64,000 bases of DNA. It comes from Microbacteriaceae bacterium (lineage in GTDB: Bacteria; Actinomycetota; Actinomycetes; Actinomycetales; Microbacteriaceae). The position numbers and the translations under genes were made by a program. This document shows positions 1-15,000 of this stretch, one piece after another (the stretch's first letter is position 1; the number at the start of each line of letters is the position of its first letter). The notes beneath the pieces are model-generated. The model did not search any database, was not told where the DNA came from, and was given only the letters and a program-made list of their open reading frames with translations. The stretch spans positions 1-64,000 of the forward strand of contig CANGDL010000002.1 in the NCBI GenBank assembly GCA_947452675.1, given 5' to 3'.

Positions 1-3000
1 GAAATGCCACTCACGTTTGCGTTTGGCTCCAACAGAGTGGCTGTTGCGTCGGCAACACTCGGGGTGTTGAAAATCTTGGTCAAATCAACCGGGGTTGGCT
101 TGCCGTTTGCGCCGCCGGTGACTACTGGCACGGTGACAACAACCGGAGGAACGACAACTGGGGTTGGCGGCACGACAATGATTGATGCCTCAAGCGTGGT
201 GAATGGAGCTTGAACCGATTCAGCCGAGTCAAGGTAGCCGACGCCATCGCCAACCGAAAGCAAGGTCAGCTGATAGTCGGTGGTCGCGGTTAGGCCAGAG
301 AATGCATGTGCCCCAGAAGTGGTGCTCCAGCTTCTAATAATCGTCGTGCCATCGGCCGCATACAAAGTTGCGGTGTAGCCAGTTGCGTTGGCCACAGGTG
401 TCAATGTCAGGGTGAAGGCGACATCGGTGACGTTCGAAACAACGAATGTTGGAGCGGCTAGCTGGGTCGCGGCCAGCGTCGAGAAGCTTGCTCGGGTCGA
501 TTCGGCACCGTCGCGATAGTTGCTTGCATCGGCAATAGCGGTGATGCCAACTAAGTAGTTGGTGCCAACGCTTAGACCCGTGATGCTGTTGCCAGAGTTG
601 AAGTTGCTGATGGTTCTAAGCAGCGAACCGGTGGAGCTATAGACCTTTGCGGTGTAACTCACCGCGTTAGAAACCGGGCCGAAGGTGATAACAATCGAGG
701 TCACGTCGGCTCCACTTGTCGAAACCGAAGTTGCGGTGAGTGGGTCTAGGTTGGCGGTGACCACTGTGGTTAGCGAGCTAGGGGCCGAGGTTAGGTGGTT
801 CGAGTCGCCGATGGATGTCATCGACAGCTTGTATGTGGTGTTTGCAGAAAGACTGGTCACGGTTGTGGCGCCGGTAACAGTCGCCCAAGTCTGAATAATG
901 GTGGTGCCATTGGCCGCAAACAAGGTTGCGCTATAGCTAACCGCATTGCTGACCGAGTTGAAGTTGAACTGGAAGCCGCCGTGCGTGATTCCGGTCACTG
1001 TGTAAGTAGGGGCAGCCAGCTGAACCGCGGCCAAGGTCGAGAAACTTACTCGGGTTGACTCGGATCCATCGCGGTAGTTGGTTGCGTCGGCCAGGGCAAC
1101 GACTCCAACGAGATAGCTGGTGCCCACGGTGAGCCCGGTGATTGTGGTGCCCGATATGAAGTTGCTGATGATTCGAAGCAGTGAGCCCCCGGCAGTGTAA
1201 ACGTTGGCGGTGTATCCGACGGCGTTGGTGACTGCGCCGAAGGTGACGGTGATTGAGTTGAAGTCGGCGCCGCTGGTTGCCACCGTTGCAGCAGAAAGCG
1301 GGTCAAGGTTTGGGGTCACGACGCTGGTTTGCGCACTCGGGCTGGAGGTGAGATAGTTCGAGTCACCGACCGAAGTCATCGAAAGCTTGTATGTGGTCAC
1401 AGGCGAAAGGCCAGTCACAGAAGTGGTGCCGGTGACGTTTGTCCAGGTCTGAACCACCGTGGTGCCGTTGGCCGCATACAAGGTTGCGTTGTAGCTAACC
1501 GCGTTGCTGACCGGGGTAAAGCTGAACTGGAAACCGCCGTGAGTCAAAGCGCTCACTGCAAAGCTTGGAGCAGCAAGCTGAACCGCGGCCAGCGTCGAGA
1601 AGCCAGCTCGAGTCGATTCAGCCGAATCGAGATACGTGGTCTGGTCAGCAACGGCAGTTACGCCGACGAGATAGCCGGTGCCTACGGTCAAACCAGAGAT
1701 AGTCGAACCCGTTGTGAATGAGGTGATCGTGCGAAGCAGCGAACCACCCGAGGTATAGAGCTTCGCGGTGTAACTAACCGCGTTCGACACTGCGCCGAAA
1801 CTGACCACGATCGAGTTGAATCCGGCACTTGATGTCGAGGAGCTTGGTGCGGTGAGCGCATCCAAGTTGGCCGTGGTCACGGTGGTCAAGGCGCTTGCGC
1901 TTGACGTTAGGTAGTTCGAGTCACCCACCGCGGTCATCGAAAGTTTGTAAGTGGTCACGGGCGAAAGACCCGAAACGGTGGTGGTGCCGGTGATGTTCGT
2001 CCAGCTCTGAAGGACAGTGGTGCCGTTGGCCGCATACAAGGTCGCGCTATAACTGACAGCGTGTGCTACCGAGTTGAAGCTGAATTGGAAGCCCGACTTT
2101 GAAAGCCCAGAAGCGGTGAAGCTCGGTGCGGCAAGTTGAACTGCTGCAAGGGTGGCGAATGAAGCTCGAACCGACTCCGGTGAATCAAGGTACGAGGTGT
2201 TATCTGCAACCGCAACGACGCCAACCAGGTAGTTTGTGCCAACGGTTAGGCCACTGATTGTCGAACCCGACACAAAGCTGGTGACCGAGCGAACCAAGGT
2301 TCCCGTTGCCGAATAAACATTGGCGGTGTAGCTGATCGCGTTGGCGACCGCCCCGAAACTAACGGCAATCGAGTTGAAGCCGGCGTTTGAGGTGCTCACG
2401 GTGACGGTGCCCAATGGGTTGAGGTTCTGGGTTGTCACGGCGAGCTGGCTGCTTGGGTTTGAAGTCGTGTAGTTAGCGTCACCGATGGTGGTCAAACTCA
2501 GGTAATAACGGGTGCTCGGCAAAAGGCCGGTCACAGTGGTGGTGCCGCTAATGTTGGTCCAGCTCTGCACTACCGTAGTGCCATTGGCGGCATACAGGGT
2601 GGCGTTATAGCTAACCCCGTGACTCACATTGGTGAACCCGAACTGGAACCCAAACTGCCCAACCGATGAGGTTGAAACCGAAGGAGCGGCCAGCTGAATA
2701 GCCGCCGAGCTGCTGTAGTTCACTCGGGTTGATTCAGGCGAGTCAAGGAAGTTGGTGACGTCACCAAGCGCAACAACAGCCACCTGGTATGAGGTGCCCA
2801 CGGTGAGCCCCGTGATTGTGGTGCCTGAAGTGAAGCTGGTGATAGTTCGAAGCAACGTGCCACCGGCAGAGTAGAGCTTGGCTACATAGCCCGTCGAGTT
2901 TGCCACTGCGGTGAAGCTGACATCGATGGTGTTGAAGGTTGCACCGCTGACGCTCGCGGTCGGCGAGCCAAGTACTACCGGTGCCGCAGTAGTGATGTAG

Positions 3001-6000
3001 GCAGGGCTGCTGAAGTCGGAGGTCACATAGTTGACACCGTCGGCGACCGCACGAACCGCGATGCCATAGGTGGTTGAAGGGCTAAGCCCAGTGATCGTTG
3101 AACCCGAGGTGAAGTTACTTATAGTTCGAACGACAGAGACGCCGTCGGCAGCCAAGACCTGAAGCTCGAATCGTTGAGCGTTGGCCTGCGCGGAGAAGCT
3201 GGCTGTCGCCGAGGTGGTTCCGGTTGCCGAAGCGATTGTGTCTGGCACAAACAGCGCTGGGATGGCAATCGTTGAGGTCGCGGTCAAAGCCCCCGTGGCC
3301 GAATCGAGGTAGTTGGTGCCGTCACCCTTGGCGATCAACGCAACCTGGTAATTCGTGCTGATCGTCAGACTTGCCAAAGTGCTGCCCGAGGTGAAGTTGT
3401 TGACCGTGCGAAGAAGTGTGGTTCCATCCGCAGCATAAAGGAGTGCGGTGTATGAAACGGCACCTTGTATTGGAGAGAATGAAACAACCAGCGACCGAGG
3501 ATTTTGACCAGAGATGAAAGCGGTCGGTGCGCTCAAAGTCTGAATTGCCAAAGTGTCAACCTCTAGCAAGGCACTCTCCGCTGAGGTGGTGTTTGAGAGG
3601 CCATCCCCGAGAGCAGTCAAAGTTAGCTGATAGACAGTGTTTGGAGTAAGCCCCGTGATGGTTGAACCCGAGGTGAAGTTTGTGATGGTGCGCACCAAGG
3701 TGACACCGTTTGCAGCATAAAGCTTTGCGGTGTATCCCGCGGCACCTGAGATTGATGTGTAAACGATGACCGCATTGGTCTGGCTTGCTGAGAACACGGA
3801 TGGGCTCGGCGAGGTTAGTTGCACCGGTGCCTGGGTGGTGATTGAGAAACCGGTTGAGTATGGCGAATCAAGAATCGAAACACCATCACCAAGAGCCGAA
3901 ACCTTGAGGACATAGCCGGTCGATGGGGTAAGCCCTGAGATGGTGCTGCCGGCCGCATATGAGGTGAGCGTGTAAAGCAGCGTGGTTCCATCAGCTGCAT
4001 AAATCTTGACCGCATAGTCAAGCGCATCCGTGACTGCTGCGAATGACAAAGATGTCGAGTTAGAGGTCGACGAGGCTGAAGTTACAACTGGAGTCACCAA
4101 CTGCTCTGGCGGAGCGGTGGCAAAACTTGTCTTAGGGCCATAGCCAGAAGTCAAGAAGTTGACACCATTACCAACCGCGTTCAACGCTACAAAGTATGCG
4201 GTGTTCAAGGTTAGGCCGGTGACTACCTGCCCAGAAGTGAAGTTAGACAGTGTCTGCAACAGTGTCGTGCCATCAGCTGCATAGATTTTGGCGGCATAAC
4301 TTGAAGCGCCATCGACCGCACCGAACGAAATCTTTGCCGTTGTCGAACCAACGGCATCCACGCTCGGGTTTGGTGGCCCAAGTTGAACCACTCCCACAGC
4401 GGTGGTTGTCTGAACCGGTGCGCTCTCAGCCGATGAGAGGTAGGTTGCTTCGTCACCGACCGAAACCAAGGTCACTTTATAAGTGGTGTTCTGAGTAAGG
4501 CCGGTGATGACCGTACCTGAAGGGTTCAGACCGGTGTAGCTAGCGATAAGAGTGACGCCATCGGCGGCATAAATGTTAGCTAGGTATCCGAGAGCGTTGG
4601 CCTTCGGGCTGAAGGTAATGGTGAAGCCCGAGCTTGTGATTTGTGAAATGCTCGCGGTCGGGGCAACCAGCGCCGTCGGCTGAGCTGAGTGAGCCGCAAC
4701 CTGAGTCGATTCAACAGAGCTTAGGGTCGTGATGCCATCGCCAATGGATTGCAAAGTGACCATGTAGTCGGTGTCTGGAGTCAACCCGGTGAACTGCATA
4801 CCTGTGGTCGCGTTCGAAATCTGGCTGATCAAAGTTGCGCCGTCACCCGTATAAAGACGAGCTGTGGTACTCAGGCCGTTGGAGTCAGCTGTGAAAGCAA
4901 AAGAAACAGTCGTGGCCGTCACCTGGGTAATCGCAGGAGTTGGCGCGGTAAGTGTGATTTGAGCGGTAGTCGTCACCTGAACGCCCGCTGAGTCAGCCGA
5001 TGTGCGGTAGTTGACCCCGTCACCAATCGACGAGAATTTCAAGACATAGCTAGTTGCCGGAGAAAGACCACTGATCGTTTGCCCGCTTGTGATCTGCGAA
5101 ACCGTGCGAAGCAGTGTGGTGCCGTCGCCTGCGTAAACCTTGACCAAATAGGAGGTTGCCCCCGCGACCCCAGAGAAACTGACGTTGATCGAGAAGGTTG
5201 TTGCTCCGCTGGCGGTTGCTGACGGAGCAGCCAAAGTCGCGATAGTTGCGGTAGCCGCTGTTGCCAGGGAACCTTCGGCCGAGGTCAGGTATGAAACCCC
5301 ATCACCTATGGCGGTCAAGGTCACCTTGTATGAGGTGCCAGAGGAGAGCCCAGTTAGAGTAGTGCCGCTGACGAAGTTGGGAATTGTTCGAAGCAGAGTG
5401 GTGCCATCCGGGGCATACAACTTGAGGGTTGTCGAGATCGAATGAGCGGTTGCTGTGAAACTTACAGTCACAGCCGACGAAGTTGCCGCAGATGCGCTCG
5501 GCGTTGGTGCGACTAGCGTGGTCTGATTGACCGTCGGTAGGAGGGCGCGACCACTGACGAGTGAACTCAGGAAGTTAGTACCATCTCCAATTGCTTGAAC
5601 AGTTAGTTGATAGATCTCATTGGCGCTAAGCCCGGTGATGACTTGACCAGAGGTGTAGCCGGTCAATGTGGAGATGACTGTTGTGCCGTCAGTGGCATAA
5701 AGCACCGCGGTATAGGACAGTGCGTCTGGGACGGCAGCGAAGGTAGCAGAAACACTTGAAGTGGTAGCCGTGGATGCCGAAACTACTGGGGCCGCAAGCG
5801 TGATAATCGCCGGAGTGACGAAGGCAACCTGGGCGCTTTCATCCGAGGTAAAGGCCGTGCTTGCATCGCCGATCGCGACGATCGCTACGCGATAGCTCGT
5901 GCTGGCCGAAAGCCCTGTAAGTGTTGATCCGCTGGTGAAGTTAGAAATTGTTCGGAGCAAACTTGAACCGGTCGAGTTATAGAGGTTCAACGTGTAAGAA

Positions 6001-9000
6001 ATTGCCCCGCTAACCGCACTGAACTGAACCACTGCAGTCTGTGCACGAGGCGCGACAACTATATTGGCTGGCGAAGCAAGTGCTGTCACGGCGGTGAGAG
6101 CGGTGCTGGCCGCCGAGTTAGAGCTGCTTATTCCGTCACCAAGGGCAACTACCTTGACGATATACGAGGTGTTTGGCGCCAGCCCGGTGATGCTCGAGCC
6201 TGAGGTGAAAGGCGAATAAACGCCGAGAAGCGTGGTTCCGTCGGCAGCATAGAGCGAAGCGCTGTAGCCAGCTGCGCCGGATTGACCAGGGAAGGTGACG
6301 CTTATCGAGTTCGAGGTCTGACCACTCTTGGTCAAAACCGGAGCCGTCAATGTGCCCGGCGCCAACGTGGTCACAGATTCCTTCGCACTCTCGGCTGCGG
6401 AGATGTAGGTCGAACCATCACCCAGTGCTGTGACCGTGACGAAGTAATTTGTCGAGGCGATCAAGCCGGTTATGGTCCCGCCAGAGGTGAAGTTATTTAC
6501 CGATGCGATGAGTGTCGAACCATCCGCACCATAAACGCGCACGTTGTAACTGCTCGCACCGGTTGCGGCAGGGAAGGTGACTGTTATCGAGTTTGAATTA
6601 GCGGTCGAAGTGGTCACAACCGACGCGACCGTTGGCAATAGGCTGGCGGCAACCAACGCCGTGGTGGTCACCAGTGTTTTCACTCCTTCAGCGCTGTTTA
6701 GGAATGAAACTCCATCACCGATGGCCGTCAGGCTGAACTTATAGCCGGTAGCCGGTGACAAGTTGGCGACGATGGTGCCCGGGGTGAAGAATGTCAGCGT
6801 CTGAAGCAAGGTGACACCATCTGCGGTGTATCGCTTCAAGGTATAGGCATTTGCACCGGTTGCGGTGTCAAAGTTCACAATGGTTGAATTCGAAGTGGTT
6901 CCGGTGAAAGTTGGGGTCGGTGCGGTCAACTGAGAATTTGTGGCACCACCTGCAAAGGTGAATGAAATCTTGGTTGATTCTGGTGAATTCGTGTAGATGA
7001 GAGAGTCACCGACCGAAACGAGAGACAACTTATATGAGGTGGCGGTCGGTAGACCGAAGATTGCGCTTCCCGAAGTGATCGGCATCGTTCGAAGAAGTGT
7101 AGTTCCATCCGAGGCATAAACCTTGGCGTAATAACCTATGGCACCGCTGACCGGGCTGAAGTTGACCTTGAACGAATATGCGCCATTAAAGCCCACGGAT
7201 GGAGTTGGCGCATACAGCTGAACTGAAGCCGGAGTCGTGAACGACACATACTGGCCCGGGTCAGAGTTAGTGAAGTTAACGCCATCACCAAGTGCCGTCA
7301 AAACGATGCGGTACGTGGTGTTCGGAGTTAGACCCGCGATGTTGGCACCGCTTGCCGCGACCGGCACAACGAATAGTAACTGCGAACCATCCGCGTTGTA
7401 GATGGAAGCTCGAGCGCTGATCAGACCAAGTTCAGCCGTGACATAGGTCAAGTAGACCGAACGGTTGGTGTTGATCACGATCTGCGGCAATGGCGCAAGC
7501 AACTTGACCGAGCTCGGAGTCGTGAAGGCCACCTTGGCACCTTCTGCGGAGGTCAAATAGTTGGTGCTGTCACCCACAGCTTGAAGAGAGATGTAGTAAG
7601 AGGTGTTAGGCCCAAGCGGGTAAGTGAGCTTGGTTCCGCCTGTGAATAGCGGGATTGCCGCTAAAAGCGTGGTTCCATCGGCGGCGTAAATTCTGGCATA
7701 GGTGCTGACCGAGTTCAGCGTCGCGGTAAAGCCAACGATCGCGCTGTTAGAGGTGATGCTTGAAAGCGCCGGTGCCGGAGCGAGAAGGGTTTGGACGGGT
7801 AGCAGGTCAACATTGACCAGAGCCGATTCCGGTGAAGTCAGATAGTTAATGGCATCGCCGATGGCCGTGACCGAGAATTTGAAGCTGGTTGCGCCATTCA
7901 AGGCGAAGTTAACTGCGGCGCCGCTGGTGATGATTTGTGTGAAAAGCAGGCTAACTCCGTCGGCGCGATAAACCTTTAGTAAATAGTTAACGGCATTGGC
8001 CACCGTGGTGAAGGTTGGCTTGAACGAAGTGGTGTTCACGCTTGTGGCTAGCAGGTTGATTGGCGCGGCGAGGGTTCCGGCCGCTGCCGTGGTGAATGAA
8101 ACCTGAGTGCTCGGGTTTGAGTTGGTCAGGAACGCACCGTTACCAACCGCAACCACTTCAACCTTGTATGTGGTGTTCGGCAAGAGGTTGCTGATCTGGG
8201 TTCCACCAAGCGCAACCGGCAAGTTGAAGATTAGGTTGGTGCCGGTTGAGTCATAGATGCTCGCAAAATACTGTGTCGCACCCACAACCGGAGTCGGCAT
8301 GATGTTGGCGCTCGATTGCAAGACCGCGGTGACTGCCACACTCGGGGCTGCGAGTTGAGTGGTCGATTGGGTCGGAGTATTGAACGTGACAGGGGTGCCG
8401 ATGGCCGAAGTGAATAGGTTCGTTCCGTCACCAATTGCCTGCATGGAAACCGACATTGCACTGTTCGGAAGCACCCCGGTTGAGTAGATCGAACCCGAGG
8501 TTGCCGCAATGTAGGTAAAGCCGTTGATGCGCACGATATAGGAGGTGGATACCAGGGCAGGAATCGGAGCAAAGTTCACTGCCAAGGTGTCGGACGTGAT
8601 CTGAGTGATGATCGGTGACGGTGCGGCGGCCACGGTTGCCTGAGCTGTCGAAACCAAAACTCGAGTTCCTTCGGCCGATGACAAATATTGGATGCCATCG
8701 CCCAGTGCCGTAACCGAGACCTTATAAGTGGTAGCCGGGTTGAGACCGTTGATCACGTTCGTTGCCACGGTTGTTGGGAATGCGCCGAGAAGAGTCACAC
8801 CATCGGCAGCATAAGTCTTGATTAGCCAACCACGGTTTCCTGCAATCATCTGCGGTGAAATCAAGATGGTCGGGATGTTGATGGTGACGGTGGTCGCGGT
8901 GCTTGCGCTCTGGGTAGCAACCGGATTAGCCAATGTGGTCGCAGCGGCCGTGGTGAATGAAACCAGCGAGCCCTCGCCAAAGACCAAGTTCGACTGACCG

Positions 9001-12000
9001 TCAGAGAAAGGCCTAACCGCAACCTTGTATGAGGTGTTTGGAATCAGGTTGTAGATCCAGGTGGCGGCCGGTGTTGCAGCGTTTACGGTGAATAAACGGT
9101 TGGCACCGGTTGCGTCATAAACCTGAAGCGAATAACTGGTCGCCCCCGCTATTGGTGCGAATGTCACCAAGGCCTGGTCGGCACCTATGTTGTAAATAAT
9201 CGGGCTAGTAGAACCGAGTGAAGTAGTCAGGGTCAACTTGGCGCTCTCGGCCGAGCTGAGCGTTGATGCACCGTCACCCACAGCGGTGAGCGTCACCTTA
9301 TAGGAGGTGTTCGCGGTAAGGCCGGTGATAAGGCGGCCCGGAATGTAGTTCGAGACCGTCGAAATAAGAGTGGTGCCGGCTGAGTCATAAAGCTTTAGGG
9401 TGTATGAGGCGGCACCCGCCTGCAACGCGAAGCTAATGGCAGCGGAGGTGCTCTTGATTTCATTGATCTGTGGAACAGGTGTGACCAGTGACGAACTTGT
9501 TACATCTGCGCCCGTTTGCAGCAATGCCACAAAGGCATCCGAGTTGCCGGCAGAAGTCAGGTTTACCGCGGTATCTCCGAGAGAGAACACGGAGACACCT
9601 CCGGTGGTCGGCTGGTCGTAGGTGAAATAACCGGTTACCGCGAGCGCGCCTGAGCTACCTACCGCAACTCCGGTTGCCGCATCGCTTGCTGCGCCGCCCA
9701 GCGGTCGAGCCCAAACCAGGGTTCCGTCGCTTGTGTACTTTGCGACTAGGCCATCCTGCGAACCGTCGGCTACTAGAGTTTGGCTCTTGCCGCCACCCGA
9801 AACTTTGGCACTGATGTTGAACTGACCGCCGGCATATACGTTTCCACTGGCGTCAACGGCAACCGAGTTGTATTGGTCCGTCGATTGGCCACCCATGTTT
9901 CTCACCCAAACCAAGCGACCGGTCGGGTCATACTTCGCCAAGAAGCCATCCGCTGTAACACCATTGATGATGTTCAAAACTGGAGAAAGGGCCTGAGTGT
10001 CTGCACCCGAACCAAAAACCGAACCGGAATGTGCTCCAACGAGGTAGGCATTTCCACTTACATCGGTTGCTACCGCAAGCGCCTGGTCGTTACCCGATCC
10101 GCCTGATGCCTGAACCCAACTGAAATCTCCATCATTGGTGTACTTCGCGATGAAAGAGTCGCTACCAGCTTCGGGGAGGAATTCCTTGGAATTTGAGCCG
10201 GAACCAAAGACCGCACCGGTGGTTGCAGAACCGGCCACGAACACGTTGCCACTTCGATCCACCGAAATACCGTTGCCCTGGTCTCCACTCAATCCACCGA
10301 ACTGTTTGACCCAGGTGAAGGTTCCGTTAGCCGCATACTTGGCCACGAAGCCATCAGCCTGTCCAAAGGTTCGAAGGACAACCTTGGATGAGCCGCTGCC
10401 GAAAGTGACGTTATCCATGAAATAGCCGGTGATGAAAATGTTTCCCGAGCGGTCAGTTGAGACACCGCGCGAAAATACGTCTGCCGTTCCGCTCAACTGG
10501 CGCACCCAAGCGAACGTACCATCGGTCGCATATTTGGCGACATAACCGTCGTATCCGCCCATCGCAGTGATTGCCTGTCGGTTTCCGGTTTGACCGAAGG
10601 CCGCGACACCTTGGAAGACACCGGTTACCACTACGTTTCCGGTTGCGTCGAACGCCAATGCATTCACATAGTCGTTACCCGTTCCACCGGATTGCTGTGC
10701 CCACAGCAAGGTTCCGTCTGACGAATATTTTGCAAGGAATGAGTCCTGACCTCCGGCTGAGGTTAGCGTCACAGTGTTTGAGCCCGAACCAAAAACAGCC
10801 TGGTTCACGAAGTATCCACCAACATAAACGTTGTTTGCAGAGTCAACGAGAACTGAGTTCTGCGCTGCGTCTGCGCCGAAACCACCGATTCCCTTAATCC
10901 AGGCTTGGTTGGCAACTGATGGTAGGGCTGTGGTCAAAGCCGAGGTGGTGGCCGAGATCTTAGGACTCTCTGGGGATGAGAGGTATGACAAGCCGTTGCC
11001 AACAGCAGTAACCGAGAACTGATAGGTGGTGTTTGGTGACAAACCACCAATCGGAGTAAGCGCAGTGGTCACGTTAAGAACCGAGATCAGCGTTGAGCCA
11101 TCGGCACTATAGGTCTTCACCGTGTAGGTGTTGGCGCCGGTCACGGCGTTGACCGAAAGTCCGATGCTTGTTCCACCCAGCGAATAGGCGCTGAAAGTTG
11201 GGGCGACCATTGTTATCGGTGCCGAGGTCTTGAACGTCACGCGCTGACTCTCTGGAGAGGTCAGGTATGAGTAACCATTGCCGAGTGCTGTGATCGAGAT
11301 CTGATACGTAGTGTTTGGTTGAAGCTGGCTGAGGACGCTACCCGTAACCATGCCCGCATAAACGCCAAGAAGGGTTTGTCCGTCGCCGGAATACAACTTG
11401 GCCACTTGTGAAACCGCACCGGCTTGGGCAGTGAAGGACACAGTGACGCTAACCGGCGTAGTTACGGTGTTGGTGACCGGCGGCGCAAACAGGGTGATTG
11501 CCCCGGGCGTTGCAATCGAGATTGGTGATGACTCATCGCTGGTGATGGTTGTGATTCCGTTGCCGATTGCCTGGAGTGTGACAGAGTAACTCGAACCAGG
11601 GGTGATCGGGTTGTTGATCACGGTGTTGGTCGTATAACCCGGGATGGTTGAGATCAGCTGTCCGGTCGAGCGAGAGTAAATTCGCAGAGTGGTCGACACC
11701 GAACCAGTGGTCGCGGTGAAGCCAATCGCGATGCTCGTTGGCGTGGTTGTTCCCGTGTTTGCAAACGCTGGTGCAAGCAGTGTGTTCGGCGCTGCCGTGG
11801 TGAACGAGAACTTGGCGCTCTCGCGGCCGTTGCCATAAAGCTTGCCGTTACCCATGTTCTGAATGGTGAAGTAATAGCTTGTCGAAGGTGATAATCCACC
11901 CACGACATAGCCCGAACCAATGCTCGGATAGATTCCCAACAGAGTTCCGTCGGCCGCATAAAGGCGACCAACCGTTGACGTCGTGTTGCCGCCGTTCGCG

Positions 12001-15000
12001 AAAGTTACCGACGCAGTCGCCGCCGTGGTCGCGACCGCTGAAATGCTACCGGTCACAATTTGGTAGAGGCCAATCGTATTGACGATCACCTTGGCGCTTT
12101 CAGAGGAGGCCGTGAAGTTATAGCCGTTGGCCAGAGCCACCAATGAAATCTGATATTGAGTTCCAGGGATAAGGTTGGCGATAGCGACAGAAGCACCAGT
12201 GGTCACATAGGTCGAAAGTAGAGTCGAGCCGGTTGCGTTGTAGAGACGCACGGCGGTGTAGCCGACCAGGCTTTCATTTACGGTAACAGTTACCGTTGTA
12301 GCCGTTGACGTCCAAGTTGGCATTGGCAACATCGCAGGAGCAGCAGGTGCGGTTGAGAAAGTGAACTTGTCACCTTCGTCCGAGTCGAGGTAGGTTGCTC
12401 CGTTTCCGATAGCGGTCATCGACACCTTATAAGTGGTGTTCGGAGTTAAGCCCAGGATAGAAAAGGTCGTGGTGCTGGCCACGGCGACCGACTGCAATAG
12501 GTTGTCGTTGCTGTCGTAAATCTTGGCGCGAGCTGAGACTGTTCCAGTCTCAGAGACGTAAGAAATTGTGTAGCCGGTTAGGGCTGCCACTACCTGTGAG
12601 ATTGTCGGGGCAAGCAACTTTGCACCGCTGCCGGTGCTGAAAGCGGTCAAGGGCGACTCGGCGGAATCAAGGTAGCCGACGCCGTTTGCGAAGCACTTCA
12701 GGCTCGCCTTATAAGAGGTGTTAGGCGTCAAACCTGACACTACTAATCCGTTCGTGTACTGGCCAATTCGCGAAATCACCGAGGTGCCTGTGCTATCCCA
12801 AATCGTTAGGCGACAGTAGGTTCCTCCGGTTGGAATGGTGAACGAGAACGTCGCGGTATAGGCGGAGGTAGCGCTCTGAAGAACGTTGGGTGTCGCGATT
12901 GTTATGGCCGCTGGAGTCGTGAAATTGACCAGGGCACCTTCGTCGGAATCAAGGTAGGTTGAACCATTACCCAGGAAGGTTAGCGAAGCCTTGTATGAGG
13001 TGCCCGGCAATAGCGATGTGCTGATTGATGATGAGCTGGTGAATCCCGGCACGACGGCTAGCAACCTTGAGCTCGAGTCGTAAAGTCTGGCTACGGTTGA
13101 AACTGTGCCGGTCGGGGCAGTGAAGGTAAGGATCGCACCTTGAGGGGTAAGCGCACCTAGCGCCGGCACAGCCGAAACAATCTTCATCGAACCGCGGGTG
13201 GTGAACGAAACCTTTCCGCTTTCTGCAGAACTGTTGTAGTTAACTCCGTCGCCGATGGCGGTCAATGTGACCGAATAGCCGGTGTTTGGCTGCAACCCAT
13301 TGACCACCGTCGTAGTGGTTGCATAAGGGATGGTTGAAATCAGGTTGCCCGAAGCGTCGTAAACCTTGAGCGTATATGAAAGGTATGTTCCGGCAGTCGT
13401 CGCCGTGTAGGTGACGGTCACTGCGGTTGGGGTCGGGTTAGTTGCGCTGACCGAGACAGTCGGTGTCGGCACCGCCAGGCTGGTGATTACAGAGACACCG
13501 GCAGTGACCGCAGACGTCTTGTTCGAAAGTGCTGAGTCACCATACAAGTAGCCAGAGTTATTGCTATAGCCAATCGCCATCGCTGCGATGTAATAGGTAG
13601 CCGATGGAACGAGACCGCTGAAGGTGACCGAAGTTGAATTGATCAGCTGGCTCGAGACAACTGTGGTGCCGGTGCTGTCATAAAGAAACCAAAGATAGGT
13701 GCTCGCGTTGGCGACCGCTGAAATAGTTCCGGTGAGCGAGCTGCCTGCAAAAGTCGATCCGCTAGTCGTGGTTGTTGGCGCGGTTGGGGTGGTCAACGTG
13801 GTCAAGCTTGGGGCGGCACCGATGGTTATCGTTGCTAGCGATGCCGTAATCGGCGACTCTGGATAGCCGCTAGCCATCATGCTTGCGCCAAATTTATAGG
13901 TTGCACCATAGGTCAAACCCAGGATGCTAAGGGCGGTGGAGTTGACGTTGTACTTGGCCACCAGGTGATTGGTGCTGTCGTAGACGTAGTAGTTGTAAGA
14001 AGTTGAAGATATGCCGGTGTTGTTAGTCAACGAAACGGTCACGGCATTTCCGGCTGGCGATGTTGCGAACGCAACTGCGGCTGAAGGTGCTGCTAGGGTC
14101 GCGCTTCCCGCCGTGGTTTGAATTCCCAACGACATCACAGGCGCAGAGGTTAGATAGCTAATGCCGTCACCAACTGCAACTACCGAAAGGTAATAGGTGG
14201 TGCCGGCCGTAAGCCCATTAAAAGTTGGGGTGGTTCCGGAAGAAGGAATGCTTGAAATGATCTGCGTCTGGGTTGAGTCATACAGGGTTGCTCGCATTGC
14301 GATTGCACCAGCGGGCTGAGAATAGGTGAACTGCAGCGAGTCAGGTGTTGCAAGGCTAAGAGTTGCCTGTGGCGCGGTCAACGTGATCGGAGTCGCCGTG
14401 GTGCCCGAGTTCGGTCCCAGGTCTACAGCTGAGTCTAAATATGAGACTCCGTTGGCATACGCCTTGACCGATACCTTATAAGTTGTTGCGGGGTTTAGGC
14501 CAACGAATGAGTTCGAAGTCGAACTGGTGTCGGCCACGCGGATGAAGGTGCCTGCGCTGTCGTAAAGCGTGTATCGGTAGTAGACGGCTCCGGTTGGCAC
14601 ACCCGAGAGAGTGGCCACGATGGTCGTTGCGGCGGCTGAACCGGTGGTTGACGGCGCGACGGTAAGCGTGATGCCAGTCCAGGAAATCGCGGCAGGTGCG
14701 GTAGCCGTAGTGGTTACTGTTGCGGTTGCCGCAATGCTCATCCCGTTTGTGTAAGTGCCGCTGCTGGCAACCGAATAAAGGTTGACCGTATAACTGGTGT
14801 TGGGAAGTAGACCTAGGAAAGAGTTTCCATTCGAAATGTAGTTGTTCGAGCCGACGGTCAAACCGGTTGCATTGTTGATTAGGTCGGCACGAGTGGTCGC
14901 GGCTCCCGCTGCAGCAGTGAAACCGACAGTCAGGTAATAACCGTTTGCAGAGTTTAAACCCGGGGTCAAAGCCAAGGCGGTTGGCGGTGCAAGTGTCGCA

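Noticed and set aside
685-1721. Plus-strand frames of 60-130 residues in the giant gene
   Set aside because: They repeat with the 280-bp unit and are shadows of the minus-strand repeat protein.
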